From positions 20,534,234-20,598,233 of the forward strand of contig OW386293.2 in NCBI GenBank assembly GCA_936432065.2: a DNA stretch of 64,000 bases. The letters are read 5' to 3'. This DNA is from Rutpela maculata (Eukaryota; Arthropoda; Insecta; Coleoptera; Cerambycidae). How positions within the stretch are numbered: the first letter of the stretch is position 1; every line of letters begins with the position of its first letter. The position numbers and the translations under genes are program-made. Of the stretch, positions 11,986 to 23,748 are shown piece by piece. The notes below the pieces were generated by a model, which ran no database searches, had not been told where the DNA came from, and saw nothing but the letters and a program-made list of their open reading frames with translations.

Positions 11986-14281
11986 CTTTACGCTATTTTT
12001 AACAAAAAATTAATTTGGCAATGTGTCACATAGGATTAATTATTGTCACTAGAGGTTGTCACTGATTGTATATTGCTTTAAATTGAGTTCTAACATTAAT
12101 TACTTAAACAGAAAAGCAGAATCGCGGGTTAATACTGCAAAAATCGGAAGACGCTTATAAAAAAGAATACGACAAGTTCATCAAATAGATGGAAGAGCAA
12201 AAAGGTAAACAGATACAGATGAACGAGTTGGTACTTGCTTACCTTTGATGTTGCCCATGGTAATTTTAAAACACGCGCGTTTTTAAAAACTTGGATTTAA
12301 AACACTCTGAGGCGTACTTTAAATAAGCAAAATAGCGGTACCAATAAAAAAAACATAATAAACACGTCACACATATTAAACAGAACAGGAAGGTATGTGT
12401 TTGATTAAAAATTGTTTTTTATTTGCTAGATATGCATTACATGTTTTTGTAAGAATCATTACCGTTTTTAGGTTAAGTTTATCATCAAAAAATAGATTGT
12501 AATGTAGCGAGTCAAAAATAGAAGGGGGGGGGGGGGGCAAAATCATTCATTGTAATTATTTGTTACATTTAGTAAATAAAAATTAGGCAGGTAACGCCTA
12601 TGTGCTACCTTAAATTTGGCATTAGTAGGCCCTAAATGTGGGTATATTGCTAGTAGGAACCGAATAATCCTTTTGACATTTCCGGTTGAGCGCGTAAATT
12701 AGCGTCTTATTCTCCCACCTTTGGGGAGGGAGAGATAAAAACGCCAGTAACGGTTTCCTCGGGGACTTGATTAGTAGAATTTGACTAGAAGAGTTCAGAA
12801 TGTGACGGTGCTAGTGGTCTTCACCCAGCCAGGCTGAGGCCTGGCACACTTGTACATAGTAGTTCTTTCAGTAATTGCCTTTTATGGCACAAATTTTAAT
12901 AGAAAGATGAGAATTTGGCATCGAGTACCCAGCATAATAATAATAATTAATTTAACATCGAATACGAGGAGAATTAGCCACTCAACTTGTTAATTAAAGT
13001 CTACAACTATAGGCGTCTGCAGTCTAATACTAATAATTTCCTTATGTCCCCTATTGCACTTGAGGGGGTGTTAAAGACCGATTAAACTAAAGTGAGTGTT
13101 ACAAGAAGACCTAGTGAGAACTTCCAAGTCCTAGACTGTAAATAAAAAAACTTTTTTTAAAAATTTGCTGCGTTCCCGTGTCCTTCTTGGACTGTTAGTT
13201 TCCAAATTATCTGGAGGTAATTGTTTGGGCCCCTTGTACGTTTGCAGAACGTTGCTGTTAGTGCGGTTTCAGCGCCTTGTTCGGCGTGTGCGATTTTTGG
13301 TTAAAAATGTAGACTGCCCTGCCGTTTGGGCATAGTTATATTTAGTAGGTTTATGTAGTTAATCTTTTGATAAAGATATTTGGAAAGTTGGTTATTTATT
13401 AACCAATTTTATAGTTATTTTTTGTAGTAGATTAAAATATTTTGGCTGTAAAGTTTTAAGAGTAAAAATTTCGTTTTAAATTTGAGATGTGGCCAACATT
13501 TTTAAGTTTCGGGTTATTGTTAAATAACAATTAAGCTTATTGTGTCTTTTGCATTTTTGTATATTTATTGAGTATATTGTTTTATGTATTATTCTGTCTT
13601 TTTATGCAGAATATTATTAAGCGAATTGCAGCCTTGTTACCTACGACCTTGATGTCTCATTGCTTTATTTTATTATTTTGGATAATATTGTAATATATTT
13701 GCTTTAGTTCATTTTCGCGTTTTATTCTTTGAAACCTTTTATTTTTCAGGTTATGGTAATAAATAAATAATTATAGGGTAATTACGGAGTATTCGAGATT
13801 TACTAGTATTTGGGGGTATTGATCGGGTATTTTATAGTTATTTTATAATTATGGTAAAAGCTATGACATTTTTACCCCTCGGGTAATGTGCTTTAAGTAG
13901 CTGGCAATGATGAATATTTCACCATTTCGTCGTTTCTTTCTGAATGTTTCAGTAGGTGTTTGCAGTATAATATTATGTTCTAATATGAGAGCCGCCTCTG
14001 GCACCGAGATAAATCTCCTGAGCCTTTATTATAAGCGATAAGTTGAAATCATATTCCGACGAATGGATATTATATTATGAAATGTATATTGGTAAAAGAT
14101 ATAAATAGATATCAAAATCATTCAAAATATTTCACCAGATTTCTATTCAACTACAAAAACATGATAATAAAAAATTTTAATTTAAATAATTAATAACTTT
14201 TTTATTTACTGATCGATTTTTGTTCAAAAACAAGAAGCTAGTTAAACACTAACTTACTGTTCAATTTTCAATATAATTAAA
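11986..14281. other. Unassigned stretch
   Basis: No supported gene. It holds a run of about 13 G at 12525-12537 and a less AT-rich block at 12600-13180 with an AATAAA-type signal near 13140, which could be a solo LTR or an exon/UTR. I found no duplicated ends to prove either. 13200-14000 is T-rich with scattered AT microsatellites. Confidence 0.35.
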
Positions 14282-14415
14282 CTTTCTTTCTTAAGTTATC
14301 GTGCTTACAAGAAACATGACGGATGGACAGATGTACATTTTGAAAGTTTTTGTTCACTAACACAATAATATGATTTTTTTTTTTGTCCACGAGCTTCATT
14401 TCCGGTTTTGGAGAT
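14282..14415 (+). repeat. Dispersed repeat, also at 61105-61232
   Basis: Both places share CTTAAG(t/a)TATCGTG, TTACAAGAAACrTGACGG, TATTTTGAAAGTTTTT-like sequence, then ACTAACACAA and a T-rich run before ACGAGC. The shared part is about 130 bp with roughly 80% identity by eye and the same orientation. It has no coding potential. It is probably a fragment of an old interspersed repeat. Confidence 0.6.
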
Positions 14416-14481
14416 GTGCCGATCAAATGGAATATACTCTTCGTTTTCGTGTTTGCGAAGAGTATAATTAGAGCATAATTA

Positions 14482-16495
14482 TAAAATATTATTTTGGGTA
14501 TTCAGCAGATAACTTTCAAAGAAATCATTCGTTCCTTTCATATATTATTGATCTAATCTGATCAAGCTAGAATATCAACGAGTAGTCCTCTTACAAACAA
14601 ACTTGTCAATTTCTTTATACATTTTGCTATGTCTAACATTCAATATGAAAAACAAGAAAATAACCATTCTTTCTATATATTGAAGATCTAAGTCTGATCA
14701 TGCCAATATATTATCAGAAATCTACCCTTAAGAGGAAATCTTTCAAGCATCTCTAGCCCTACCTAGAGGATACTACATCACAAACAAACATTAGTTACAT
14801 TTCAAAGCCAAGAACTACTGAAAAGCACAATGAAATATAGGAATAAAATTTCACTTACATGTCATAATAAATAAAATATTTCAATCAATGTTTGATTGAC
14901 CAAACCTCTGTAAAAATTGCGCAACCTTTTTCATTCTCTTTAGAACTCGTCAGCAGAGATATATGTTCAATTCAAAAACATAATTACTATAAAAAAAAAA
15001 TAGGAAAACATTTTCTTGTAAAAAATGACAGGAAATATTTATTTAGTTGACACATATCAAAAATAAAAAAGAATCACTCTTTTTTTAGAGCCCCATAGCT
15101 CGTGTAGTTTTTAAAAAATAAATATCTTGTATTTCTGCTTACATCATTGTTATAAAATATTATTTTGGGTATTCAGCAGATAACTTTCAAAGAAATCATT
15201 CGTTCCTTTCATATATTATTGATCTAAATCTGATCAAGCTAGAATATCAACGAGTAGTCCTCTTACAAACAAACTTGTCAATTTCTTTATACATTTACTA
15301 TGTCTAACATTCAATATGAAAAACAAGAAAATAACCATTCTTTCTATATATTGAAGATCTAAGTCTGATCATGCCAATATATTGTCAGAAATCCACCCTT
15401 AAGAGGAAATATTTCAAGCATCTCTAGCCCTACCTAGAGGATACTCCATTCAATACGATAAACAAGAAAATAACCATTCTTTCTATATATTGAAGATCTA
15501 AGTCTGATCATGCCAATATATTATCAGAAATCCACCCTTGCGAGGAAATCTTTCAAGCATCTCTAGCCCTACCTAGAGGATACTACATCACAAATAAACA
15601 TTAGTTACATTTCAAAGCCAAGAACTACTGAAAAGCACAATGAAATATAGGAATAAAATTTCACTTACATGTCATAATAAATAAAATATTTCAATCAATG
15701 TTTGGGGCTCTAAAAAAAGAGTGATTCTTTTTTATTTTTGATATGTGTCAACTAAATAAATATTTCCTGTCATTTTTTACAAGAAAATGTTTTCCTATTT
15801 TTTTTATAGTAATTATGTTTTTGAATTGAACATATATCTCTGCTGATGAGTTCTAAAGAGAATGAAAAAGGTTGCGCAATTTTTACAGAGGTTTGGTCAA
15901 TCAAACATTGATTGAAATATTTTATTTATTATGACATGTAAGTGAAATTTTATTCCTATATTTCATTGTGCTTTTCAGTAGTTCTTGGCTTTGAAATGTA
16001 ACTAATGTTTGTTTGTGATGTAGCATCCTCTAGGTAGGGCTAGAGATGCTTGAAAGATTTCCTCGCAAGGGTGGATTTCTGATAATATATTGGCATGATC
16101 AGACTTAGATCTTCAATATATAGAAAGAATGGTTATTTTCTTGTTTATCGTATTGAATGGAGTATCCTCTAGGTAGGGCTAGAGATGCTTGAAAGATTTC
16201 CTCTTAAGGGTGGATTTCTGACAATATATTGGCATGATCAGACTTAGATCTTCAATATATAGAAAGAATGGTTATTTTCTTGTTTTTCATATTGAATGTT
16301 AGACATAGTAAATGTATAAAGAAATTGACAAGTTTGTTTGTAAGAGGACTACTCGTTGATATTCTAGCTTGATCAGATTTAGATCAATAATATATGAAAG
16401 AAACGAATGATTTCTTTGAAAGTTATCTGCTGAATACCCAAAATAATATTTTATAACAATGATGTAAGCAGAAATACAAGATATTTATTTTTTAA
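14482..16495. repeat. 2-kb direct plus inverted duplication
   Basis: One ~620-790-bp unit is present three times. F1 (14482-15105) and F2 (about 15114-15705) run forward. R (about 15706-16493) is the inverse complement and completes a long palindrome with F2. F2 and R share an internal ~110-bp duplication (the CTACCTAGAGGATACT...ACCCTT segment twice) that F1 lacks, so F2 and R derive from the same copy by an inverted duplication after F1 split off. F2 stops where the unit reads TCAATGTTT, and R then resumes from the far end (GGGGCTCTAAAAAAAGAG). Arm identity by eye is above 97%. No protein is encoded. Confidence 0.88.
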
Positions 16496-17173
16496 GAGCA
16501 TAATAAAAACCTATTTTCCGTGTATGCTATTTTACTTTTCTAAGTGTCATTTATGACCAATATAATGCCCATATTTCCAAGCACCAGATATGTTACTGTG
16601 TATTTTCACTGAATGATATTTTAAACAAAGCAGCTGACGTTTAACAGTAACATTTTGTCTAGACCCACGAAATAATGCTCTATCGTAAAGACAAATCTTC
16701 TCCGTTGACAATTTTACTTTACAAATTGAAGCTATGTAAAACTCGTTTCACGGTTTGTCGACCAAGCAACACTTTTTTGCAAGCATTGAATTACATTTGT
16801 TTAAAAACGACTTTATACCGATACAGCTAAAGCTGTTGTATACAATTTGTCCCTTACTCGAACTTTTCCACTCGGATGTCCGTAATTTTAAACGAAAGAT
16901 GTTAAGTGAGGGCAGTTTAAGAAAACTGACCAATAACAGTTTCAACTATCTATTAAAAAATATCATACATAACTCTTCTGGCTTTGGCATGTTACAAGAA
17001 CTTAAATTTTATGTGTAATCTTTTTTCTTGTATTATTCTTATTTTCAGTCTTAAGTTTCTAGTGGAGATTTTTTACATCTTAATAATATGTTCTCTAAAG
17101 CTAAAGCTTTGGAACATGATTCAAAAGTGGTAGAAATAATCGTTCCAAAATTTGGCGCTTTACTTATTAACTC
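16496..17173. other. Unassigned stretch with an unrecognised 87-codon frame
   Basis: A frame at 16755-17018 (87 codons, plus strand) is longer than most chance frames here and contains no recognisable motif. A 65-codon frame overlaps it on the other strand. I do not call it a gene. The rest shows nothing notable. Confidence 0.3.
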
Positions 17174-17367
17174 TTACTTCCACATCCAGTGGAAATATAG
17201 AAACTACAAAAAAAAATGAAAATTTTTATTGTTCAAATAGGCTTAGAATGTCATGAAACGGTGAGATTTTAAGTTTAAGCGAAAAAAAATTTTTGTCTGT
17301 CTGGCTGCCGGTCTGTCTGTAACTATTTTTTGTGCGCACGATTACTCTGGAACCGTTTAAGATATTG

Positions 17368-19088
17368 ACTTGAAAGGACCCCGGAACAAAACCCATGAAA
17401 ATGATGATTCGGTGGAATCGGCTGAAATTTTGGTATTTTGTAGTTCAAGTTACTGATCAAAAGTTCTTATCACATCAAGCCAATCCTATGGACAGTTTTT
17501 GAGATACATATTGTCAAAGATAGGTAATTTACGTCATTTTAGACATTCAAGAACTTTTTACTCCTAAACTATTAACTTTAGCAAAAAATTGCAAGGGTCG
17601 AAATATCTTTGTTCTAGTCCAATAAAGCACAAGAATTTTTTTCAGAATTTCTTTATCAATTTTTAGGTTAGGTTAAATATATATAGATATATATGACATA
17701 TTTCGGCATGCTTCGGTGGGATTGGCTGAAACTTTGCTATTTTGTAGTTAAAGTCATGATGATCAAAAATTCCTATTGCACTGAATCTATCCTATGAGTG
17801 GTTTTCTCTCCAGGAGTACCTGAAAGTCTAACAACGAGGTAACGGGTAATCTATATGCACGTGTTTATGAATGGCTTCCAGCGTGTTTGTGTACGTGCGT
17901 GCATGTGTGTGTGATTATTTTTATCAAAGAACCTGCTCTTACCGGCACTATGTTTCTTATGAGAGCGTTCTCATTGCCAACCAGGGTGATCCAGTTTTTT
18001 TGGTTTCACTTTCTATCTGTTTATTTTTACTTTTTGTTGTTTTTTTAATATTTTCTTTTTAGTTTTTAAATATTGAGAACATCCATAGAATTTTCAGGAA
18101 CAAGTGCTCTGTTTCCAGCATCATGTATCGTTCGAAGAAGAATCATTGATGGATATATTATGTGATTTTCATGCCATGCGTACCCCAAAAACCATAATAC
18201 GCTTGGGTTTTCAGCGGTTCCGCATCAAACTCATTAGAACGATTTTTCTCACACTAGTCCTACGACTGAAATGAAACAGCCCCATCATCACCCACTTACG
18301 GTAAAAAATATTTTTAAAAAGTACTATAAAAATAAGCTTGTATTATTGTTCAATATGCGTATAAAGTCGCGTCCCTGTAAATCAAAGGGTTTCTGAAATA
18401 TAATAATAATAATAAATATAATAATCAATTTTTGGGTGCCATTTTCAAAGGGCCGTAGCTCAAGGTATTTGCGAACATATTTTTGCATGTAGGATCTGCA
18501 CCAGAAGTTTGTCGATATTTCCGGAGAACTCTGTATACACTGGCACATACATACACACAAACGCATACACACAGTACACAAACACGCTGGAAGCCATTCA
18601 TAAACACGTACATATAGATTACCCGTTACCTCGTTGTTAAGACCTTCAGGCACTCCTGGAGCGAAACAACTCATAGGACAGACTCAGTGCAATGGGAATT
18701 TTTTATCAAAATTACTTTAAGTACAAAATAGCAAAGCTTCAGCCAATTCCATCGAAGCATGCCGGAATATGACATATACATATTTTACCTAACCTAAAAA
18801 TTGATTAAAAAATTCTGAAAAAAATTCTTGAGCTCCATTGCAGTTGAACAAAAATATTTCAACCCTTGCAACTTTTTGCTAAAGTTAATAGTTTAAGAGT
18901 AAAAAGTTCTTGAATGTATAAAATGACGCAAATTATCTAACTTTGACAAGCTGTATCTCAAGAACTGTCCATGGGATTGGCTCGATGTGATAAGAACTTT
19001 TGATCAGCATGACTTGAACTACAAAATATCAAAATTTCAGCCGATTCCACCGAATCAACATTTTCATGGGTTTTGTTCCGGGGTCCTT
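17368..19088. mobile_element. 1.7-kb foldback element with ~545-bp arms
   Basis: The arms are 17368-17912 and about 18541-19088. They start GGACCCCGGAACAAAACCC and end with the exact complement. Arms include AATCGGCTGAAATTTTGGTA, a TTAGGTTAGGTT patch and an inner TGTG-rich segment. The ~630-bp centre has no gene; frames at 17871-18062 and 18324-18674 cross the arm-centre junctions and lack motifs. Comparing the flanks with undisrupted family-H copies shows no target-site duplication. Confidence 0.85.
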
Positions 19089-19341
19089 TGGTATACATAT
19101 AATATGTACTTTAACGGGATCTGGAACTAGATTATATTTTCATCTTATTCCGTCGAAGGGTTAGGGGGTAAATTGGGGTAAATGGGGGGTAAATAGGTAA
19201 ATAGAGAAGGTAAGGATCCATAAAATTGGCATTCAGTATATACAAGAGAAGCTAAGGTCTCAAAAATTTTTTTGACATTAGCCACCTTTACCACCTCCAC
19301 TCCATTATTTAAGGGGATGAGAAATAATTGTGATTTAGTAG

Positions 19342-19792
19342 TCTAAGAGGTGGTCGTAAAAAAATGCGACCATCAGTTAACAGAATAAAATGTTTTTTAA
19401 ATGTTAGTACTCATAGCGACCATAAAAAAAATCACGCATTGCCTGGGCAGAAGTTGGTCAAAAATTTTGTATGAATTTTCTACGGTACATTTTTCGTATA
19501 CTAACCATACCAATCGCGGAACAGCTTCAAATTACTTTTAAAATTTAGTGTTTACAGAGAAAAAAAAAATCAATTGCATTGCCTCGTTAAGTTTTGTGCC
19601 AATGTCTTGGCAATTAACTTTTTTGATTTTTTTTTTGACCCTTACTGTACCTATCGATTAACAGCTTCAAACTACCACCAAATTATAGTTTAAACATTTA
19701 TCTCTTAGAAAAAATAACATTGCCACGTCTATGCCTGTGCCAAACACCCGGCAATGTCTCTCAAAGTCCTATGTTATTACTAATACAACCCA
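19342..19792. repeat. Degenerate tandem repeats left of the family-G structure
   Basis: Segments near 19520-19580 and 19665-19725 both carry AACAGCTTCAAAyTAC, then an AAATT-TAGTTTA-like stretch, then AGAAAAAATAACATTGCC. A partial third copy lies near 19440 (GCATTGCCTGGGC). The unit is roughly 145-170 bp. The block sits between the left family-H fragment and the family-G inverted repeat and may be part of the inserted transposon's noncoding end. Confidence 0.45.
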
Positions 19793-19981
19793 TTACAGAA
19801 GTATTCAAATAAAAATAATTAATCATTCAATAAACAATTATAATGATTTCAAAACAGTTTTTACTTATTTAAATATTTTATAAAGTTTAAATACTTAGTA
19901 CAAAGAAATAATTTTCATATATAGTACAATGAAATTGATAGAAACTTACATATCTAGAAACATACATTAAAACATGTCATT

Positions 19982-20775
19982 AAACATCATCATTGTTATC
20001 GTCATGATCATCGTCATCATTATCGTAATGATCATCATCATCATTATTGTTATAATTATCATCATCAATTTCGTTACATTCTTCTTCATCAAGCTCTACC
20101 ACGACAATGTCTTCAACTAAAAGAGGTGTTGGATCACCCTCAAACCAAAGCGGTTTAATTTTACTATCATTAAGTGTCCATCCACATAAATTGTTCGTAA
20201 AATTTTTGTTTCAATGATTTCCAACATGGTGGAAACTGAGTAGAATCAAATCTTTTTACATTCTTCATAAAATATTCCGCGACAGATTGTTTTGGAAGAT
20301 GAATAATCTAGCATCATTAACATTCTTACAATTAATTCCGTAAAGCCTACAAGTATATTCTTGTAATATTTCCATACTCCTAAAATTATTAATTTCATCA
20401 ATATTATTTAAATTAGCGAATACCTATTGAACTTGTACATTTCTTTTGAATTCTTTAAAAGGCTTAATTTTTCCTTTTTTTTTTTTATAAAAGCTAGCTG
20501 TATAATCGCATCCCGTACATGCATGAAAGCCAGGCAAAGCACGACACATAAGATCACCAAGTGTTGTAGCTAATTGAGTGCAATTGATGAAATTAATAAC
20601 ATTAGGCTTCGATCCGATTGTACTTAACATATTTTTAATGTTGTTAACTTGTGTATATTTCCAAGTATTATTACAAGTATGTCAGTGTCAGATGCTTTAA
20701 CCATTACTTTTTTATTACTTTCTAATTTGCTCAAATGATATATGATTCGAGTGTCGGCATCTTCATGATTGCATG
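19982..20775 (-). pseudogene. Family-G transposon protein, C-terminal part (minus-strand copy)
   Basis: Reading on the minus strand from about 20775 down gives HEDADTRIIYHL, then KASDTDILVIILGN, then LCRALPGFHACTGCDYTASF (about 20500-20545), then EYTCRLYGI and an Asp-rich tail near 19985. This order of motifs is shared by a large family of uncharacterised proteins in arthropods and cnidarians. The acidic HEDAD and SDTD motifs could be metal-binding, as in PIN/XPG-type nucleases; that is inference. The middle frame is open at 20424-20630, but there are frameshifts and the two deletions described for the left arm. The N-terminal half is absent. Confidence 0.72.
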
Positions 20776-21259
20776 CAAAATCTTTGAGAGTATGGTAATA
20801 TTACAAGAATATACTTGTAGGCTTTACGGAATTAATTGTAAGACTGTTAATGATGCTAGATTATTCATCTTCCAAAACAAATTCTCCTCAACATCTGTCG
20901 CGGAATATTTTATGAAGAATGTAAAAAGATTTGATTCTACTCAGATTCCACCATGTTGGAAATCATTAAAACAAAAGATTTTACGAACAATTTATGTTAC
21001 GTCAACGTGGCAAAATGCTACAGAAGCAAACTGCGTCAATTTCTCACCAGAAGAATGTGGATGGACACTTAATGATAGTAAAATTGAACCGCTTTGGTTT
21101 GAAGGTGATCCAACACCTCTTTTAGTTGAAGATATTGTCGTGGTAGAGCTTGATGAAGAAGAATGTAACGAAATTGATGACGATAATTATAACAATAATG
21201 ATGATGATCATTACGATAATGATGACGATGATCATGACGATAACAATGATGATGTTTAA
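20735..21259 (+). pseudogene. Inverted duplicate of the family-G C-terminus (174-codon open frame)
   Basis: The frame is open for 174 codons, but its first ~17 codons are antisense to the conserved middle of the minus-strand copy. The true homologous part begins near 20787 (ILQEYTCRLYGINCKTVNDA). It continues through PPCWKSLKQKILRT, CGWTLNDSK and LWFEGDPTPLLVEDIVV to a tail of about 40 mostly Asp/Asn residues. The same C-terminal pattern (WTL...WF-G...P) is common in this family. This arm keeps sequence that the left arm lost, so it shows the older state. No promoter or start codon of its own was recognised. Confidence 0.65.
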
Positions 21260-21589
21260 TGACAATACATAAATATGTATGTTTTAATGTATGTTTCTAG
21301 ATATGTAAGTTTCTATCAATTTCATTGTACTATATATGAAAATTATTTCTTTGTACTAAGTATTTAAACTTTATAAAATATTTAAACAAATAAAAACTGT
21401 TTTGAAATCATTATAATTGTTTATTGAATGATTAATTATTTTTACCTGAATATTTCTAGATGATTTCAAAAATTATATTATTTAAATTCCATAAACAATT
21501 ATTTCCACATACAAAATTTTTTCGTTGTGGAAGACTTGGATAGAAAATCTGGGGATGTGGAAGTAGTGATTCCTTGGGCAGCGGTTTTT

Positions 21590-23748
21590 CTCATTCATTT
21601 TGTGTACAAAAATCAAGATGAAAACGCGAAATGTCAGGTTTTAATAATTTCAATGACTTTTTTAGTTTGACACATGGCTACTACTTCACTCAACGCTACT
21701 ACGAAAAAAGTAACATATATTCTTCTTGATTTTTTCCACTGATCGATAGCCAGGGGCAAAGTTCAGATTTATTTAAATAAAGCTAGATGCATGAAAAGTT
21801 TAGTATAGAATTGAAAACCAAATTTTTCAAAAATGATTTTTGTGGACGATCACTTATTTGTAGAATATTATGTCTCCAAGGAAATCAAATCTGAAGAGGG
21901 AATATTCTTTTCTAGATAATTAACTGACTACTGGTGCTTTTGCCTTATATATATGCACAATGAAGTTCCAGAAACAGATCTTTTTTTTTTGAGTGTGTGT
22001 CTGTGTAAGATATTGAATATCACCGGATCCTCCGCGAGTTTCTAGAAAACCGCTTAAGGAAACGTGTTACACAAAGACACAAAAAAGAAAAAGTGAAAAG
22101 TGAGTTGTTTCAGGGACTCCATTTTACTCCATGTATCGACATGCTGAAGTTATGAGTTTTTTTAGTTTTTTTTTTCGCGATTTACAACAAAAATGGTGGA
22201 TGACGGATGATGGAGCTAAATGGACATCTGATTCGTGTTCAGCATGTGAAAAACACAACACATTATTCTGAACAAAAAAATGGAGAATACATTTTTTTCA
22301 TTTAATTTTACAAATAAAAATTTATTTCAATTGAAAAAATTGTTAAATTATGACCTCCTTTGGCCAATATCTCGAAACTCTGTCATTAAAATTTGTTGTG
22401 CCCGTGGAGACTTTTGATTGACATAAACGTGTCATAAATTATCACTGTGCAAAGTTTCAGCTCCCGGGAGTGAAACCCAAATTACACATAAAAAGTGCGG
22501 AATCCTTTCCTCCGGATCTCGAATTTATTCCAACAACTTTTTGCCACACTTGTACTTACAACAAGCAAATAATTTACAATAATTATAAACAATTCCTTAT
22601 AAATTTTAATTTTACCTCACTATCCGCATAAATACATAATTATAAACACCAATATTGAAACCTCTGCACATTGTGGCACTCTGGACCACTAAACATAATA
22701 TCAATTAATAACTTTTAAATTAGCCCAATCGATATCCGAGATTTATGGGGCGAACATGAATTGAAACGGCCCGTCATCCGCAGGACTGCTTGATCACCAC
22801 CAGATTACCATTATTTGATTAGGGTGGTTATTTCGCCATGAGGGCGAAAGCGGATAGGATCTTTACACATTAGAGAAACCATGTTTTATATGAAGTATCT
22901 CTTATCTGGGGTGTGAATATTCCAAAACGACAATCCTTCCTCACACCCTCCATGAGACACAACATAAAACAACCCTTATTTTATGTCATGTAATTCAGTT
23001 ATACGCGATAATGTTCTCCCCGTTCTTTTGTAATTTCCCTCGCAGTTATGGCGGATAAGCCGAATGTTTTAGCACAGATCTACCCACACAATTGTGAACC
23101 AAATTAAAAATAAAATTAAAACAATAAATATCGCGGGGAAGATTTGTTCCGAAATGCCTTTTTCTCTTAACTACTCCCATTATTTCATTTTAATTATTTT
23201 GCATTAAATTTTGCTGCACAATAATCATTTTATAAAAATTCTCTATTGTTACGGCCATGAATTTAAAAGAGCTTTTATTACTTTCCGGATGATATGGCTG
23301 TTATTTTTATTAGGTGAGTTTCGTAAAACGCTCGCTCAACTACTCGAATGAATATTAATTTTATGTACCTTCTGCGAATGCATGGCAAGTTTACTAATAC
23401 TCAAATGCAACGTTTTTAAATTAATAAAACGCTTTAATAGTTTGCCCATCTCTAAAATGGTAACGAAATTTTCCGGAATATTTTAACATATTTGCTAACT
23501 TCATAAACTTCATTGTTTTATTTTTAACCGACTTCATAAAATTTATAAAAGGACGAGGTTCTCAGTTCAACACGTATGCATGTTCTTTTTTTTAATATTT
23601 GTTCAGTGATTACTCTGGCGTAGCTTAAGCGATTTCTGTCAAACCCTATGCAAACTGTAGGCTATATTTCGGCGATGGTCCCACATTAAATTTATCAGGC
23701 TACATCTAGTGTAAGGTGAACAAAAATTGGAAACAGACAAACTGCGTT
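21590..23748. other. Unassigned stretch
   Basis: No gene, long repeat or array was recognised. 22740-22900 is less AT-rich (GGGGCGAACATG, GACTGCTTGATCACC) but has no open frame of note. It could be an old repeat or part of a non-coding host region. Confidence 0.35.

Larger units (their letters stand above)
19793..21466. mobile_element. Family-G transposon fragment arranged as a 1.7-kb inverted repeat
   Basis: The left arm (19793-20384) and right arm (about 20785-21466) are inverse complements. Both include the coding sequence for the same acidic C-terminus plus ~200 bp of 3' flank ending near AATTATTTTTA. The 400-bp centre carries the conserved middle of the gene on the minus strand. The left arm has lost 13 bp and 61 bp relative to the right arm, the 61-bp loss between TGT repeats. 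The layout is that of a transposon end duplicated head to head. Confidence 0.8.
17174..21589 (-). mobile_element. Family-H element, copy B, split by two later insertions
   Basis: Three separated blocks align end to end with copy C: 17174-17367 (hairpin end TTCCAC...GTGGAA and GTCTGTCTGG repeats), 19089-19341 (the GGTAAATTGGGGTAAATGGG block) and about 21463-21589 (subterminal CATCC motif and CCTTGGGCAGCGG end). The first break is a foldback inserted cleanly between GAAA and TTTGG. The second break holds the inverted family-G structure and about 130 bp of family-H sequence is missing there. The nesting order is therefore family H first, the others later. Confidence 0.8.

Noticed and set aside
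12600..13180. Possible solo LTR
   Set aside because: Less AT-rich with a polyadenylation-like signal, but no TG...CA ends with flanking duplication and no second copy in the window.
17871..18062. 63-codon frame with hydrophobic C-terminus
   Set aside because: It starts within the low-complexity TGTG part of a foldback arm and matches no family; likewise the frame at 18324-18674.
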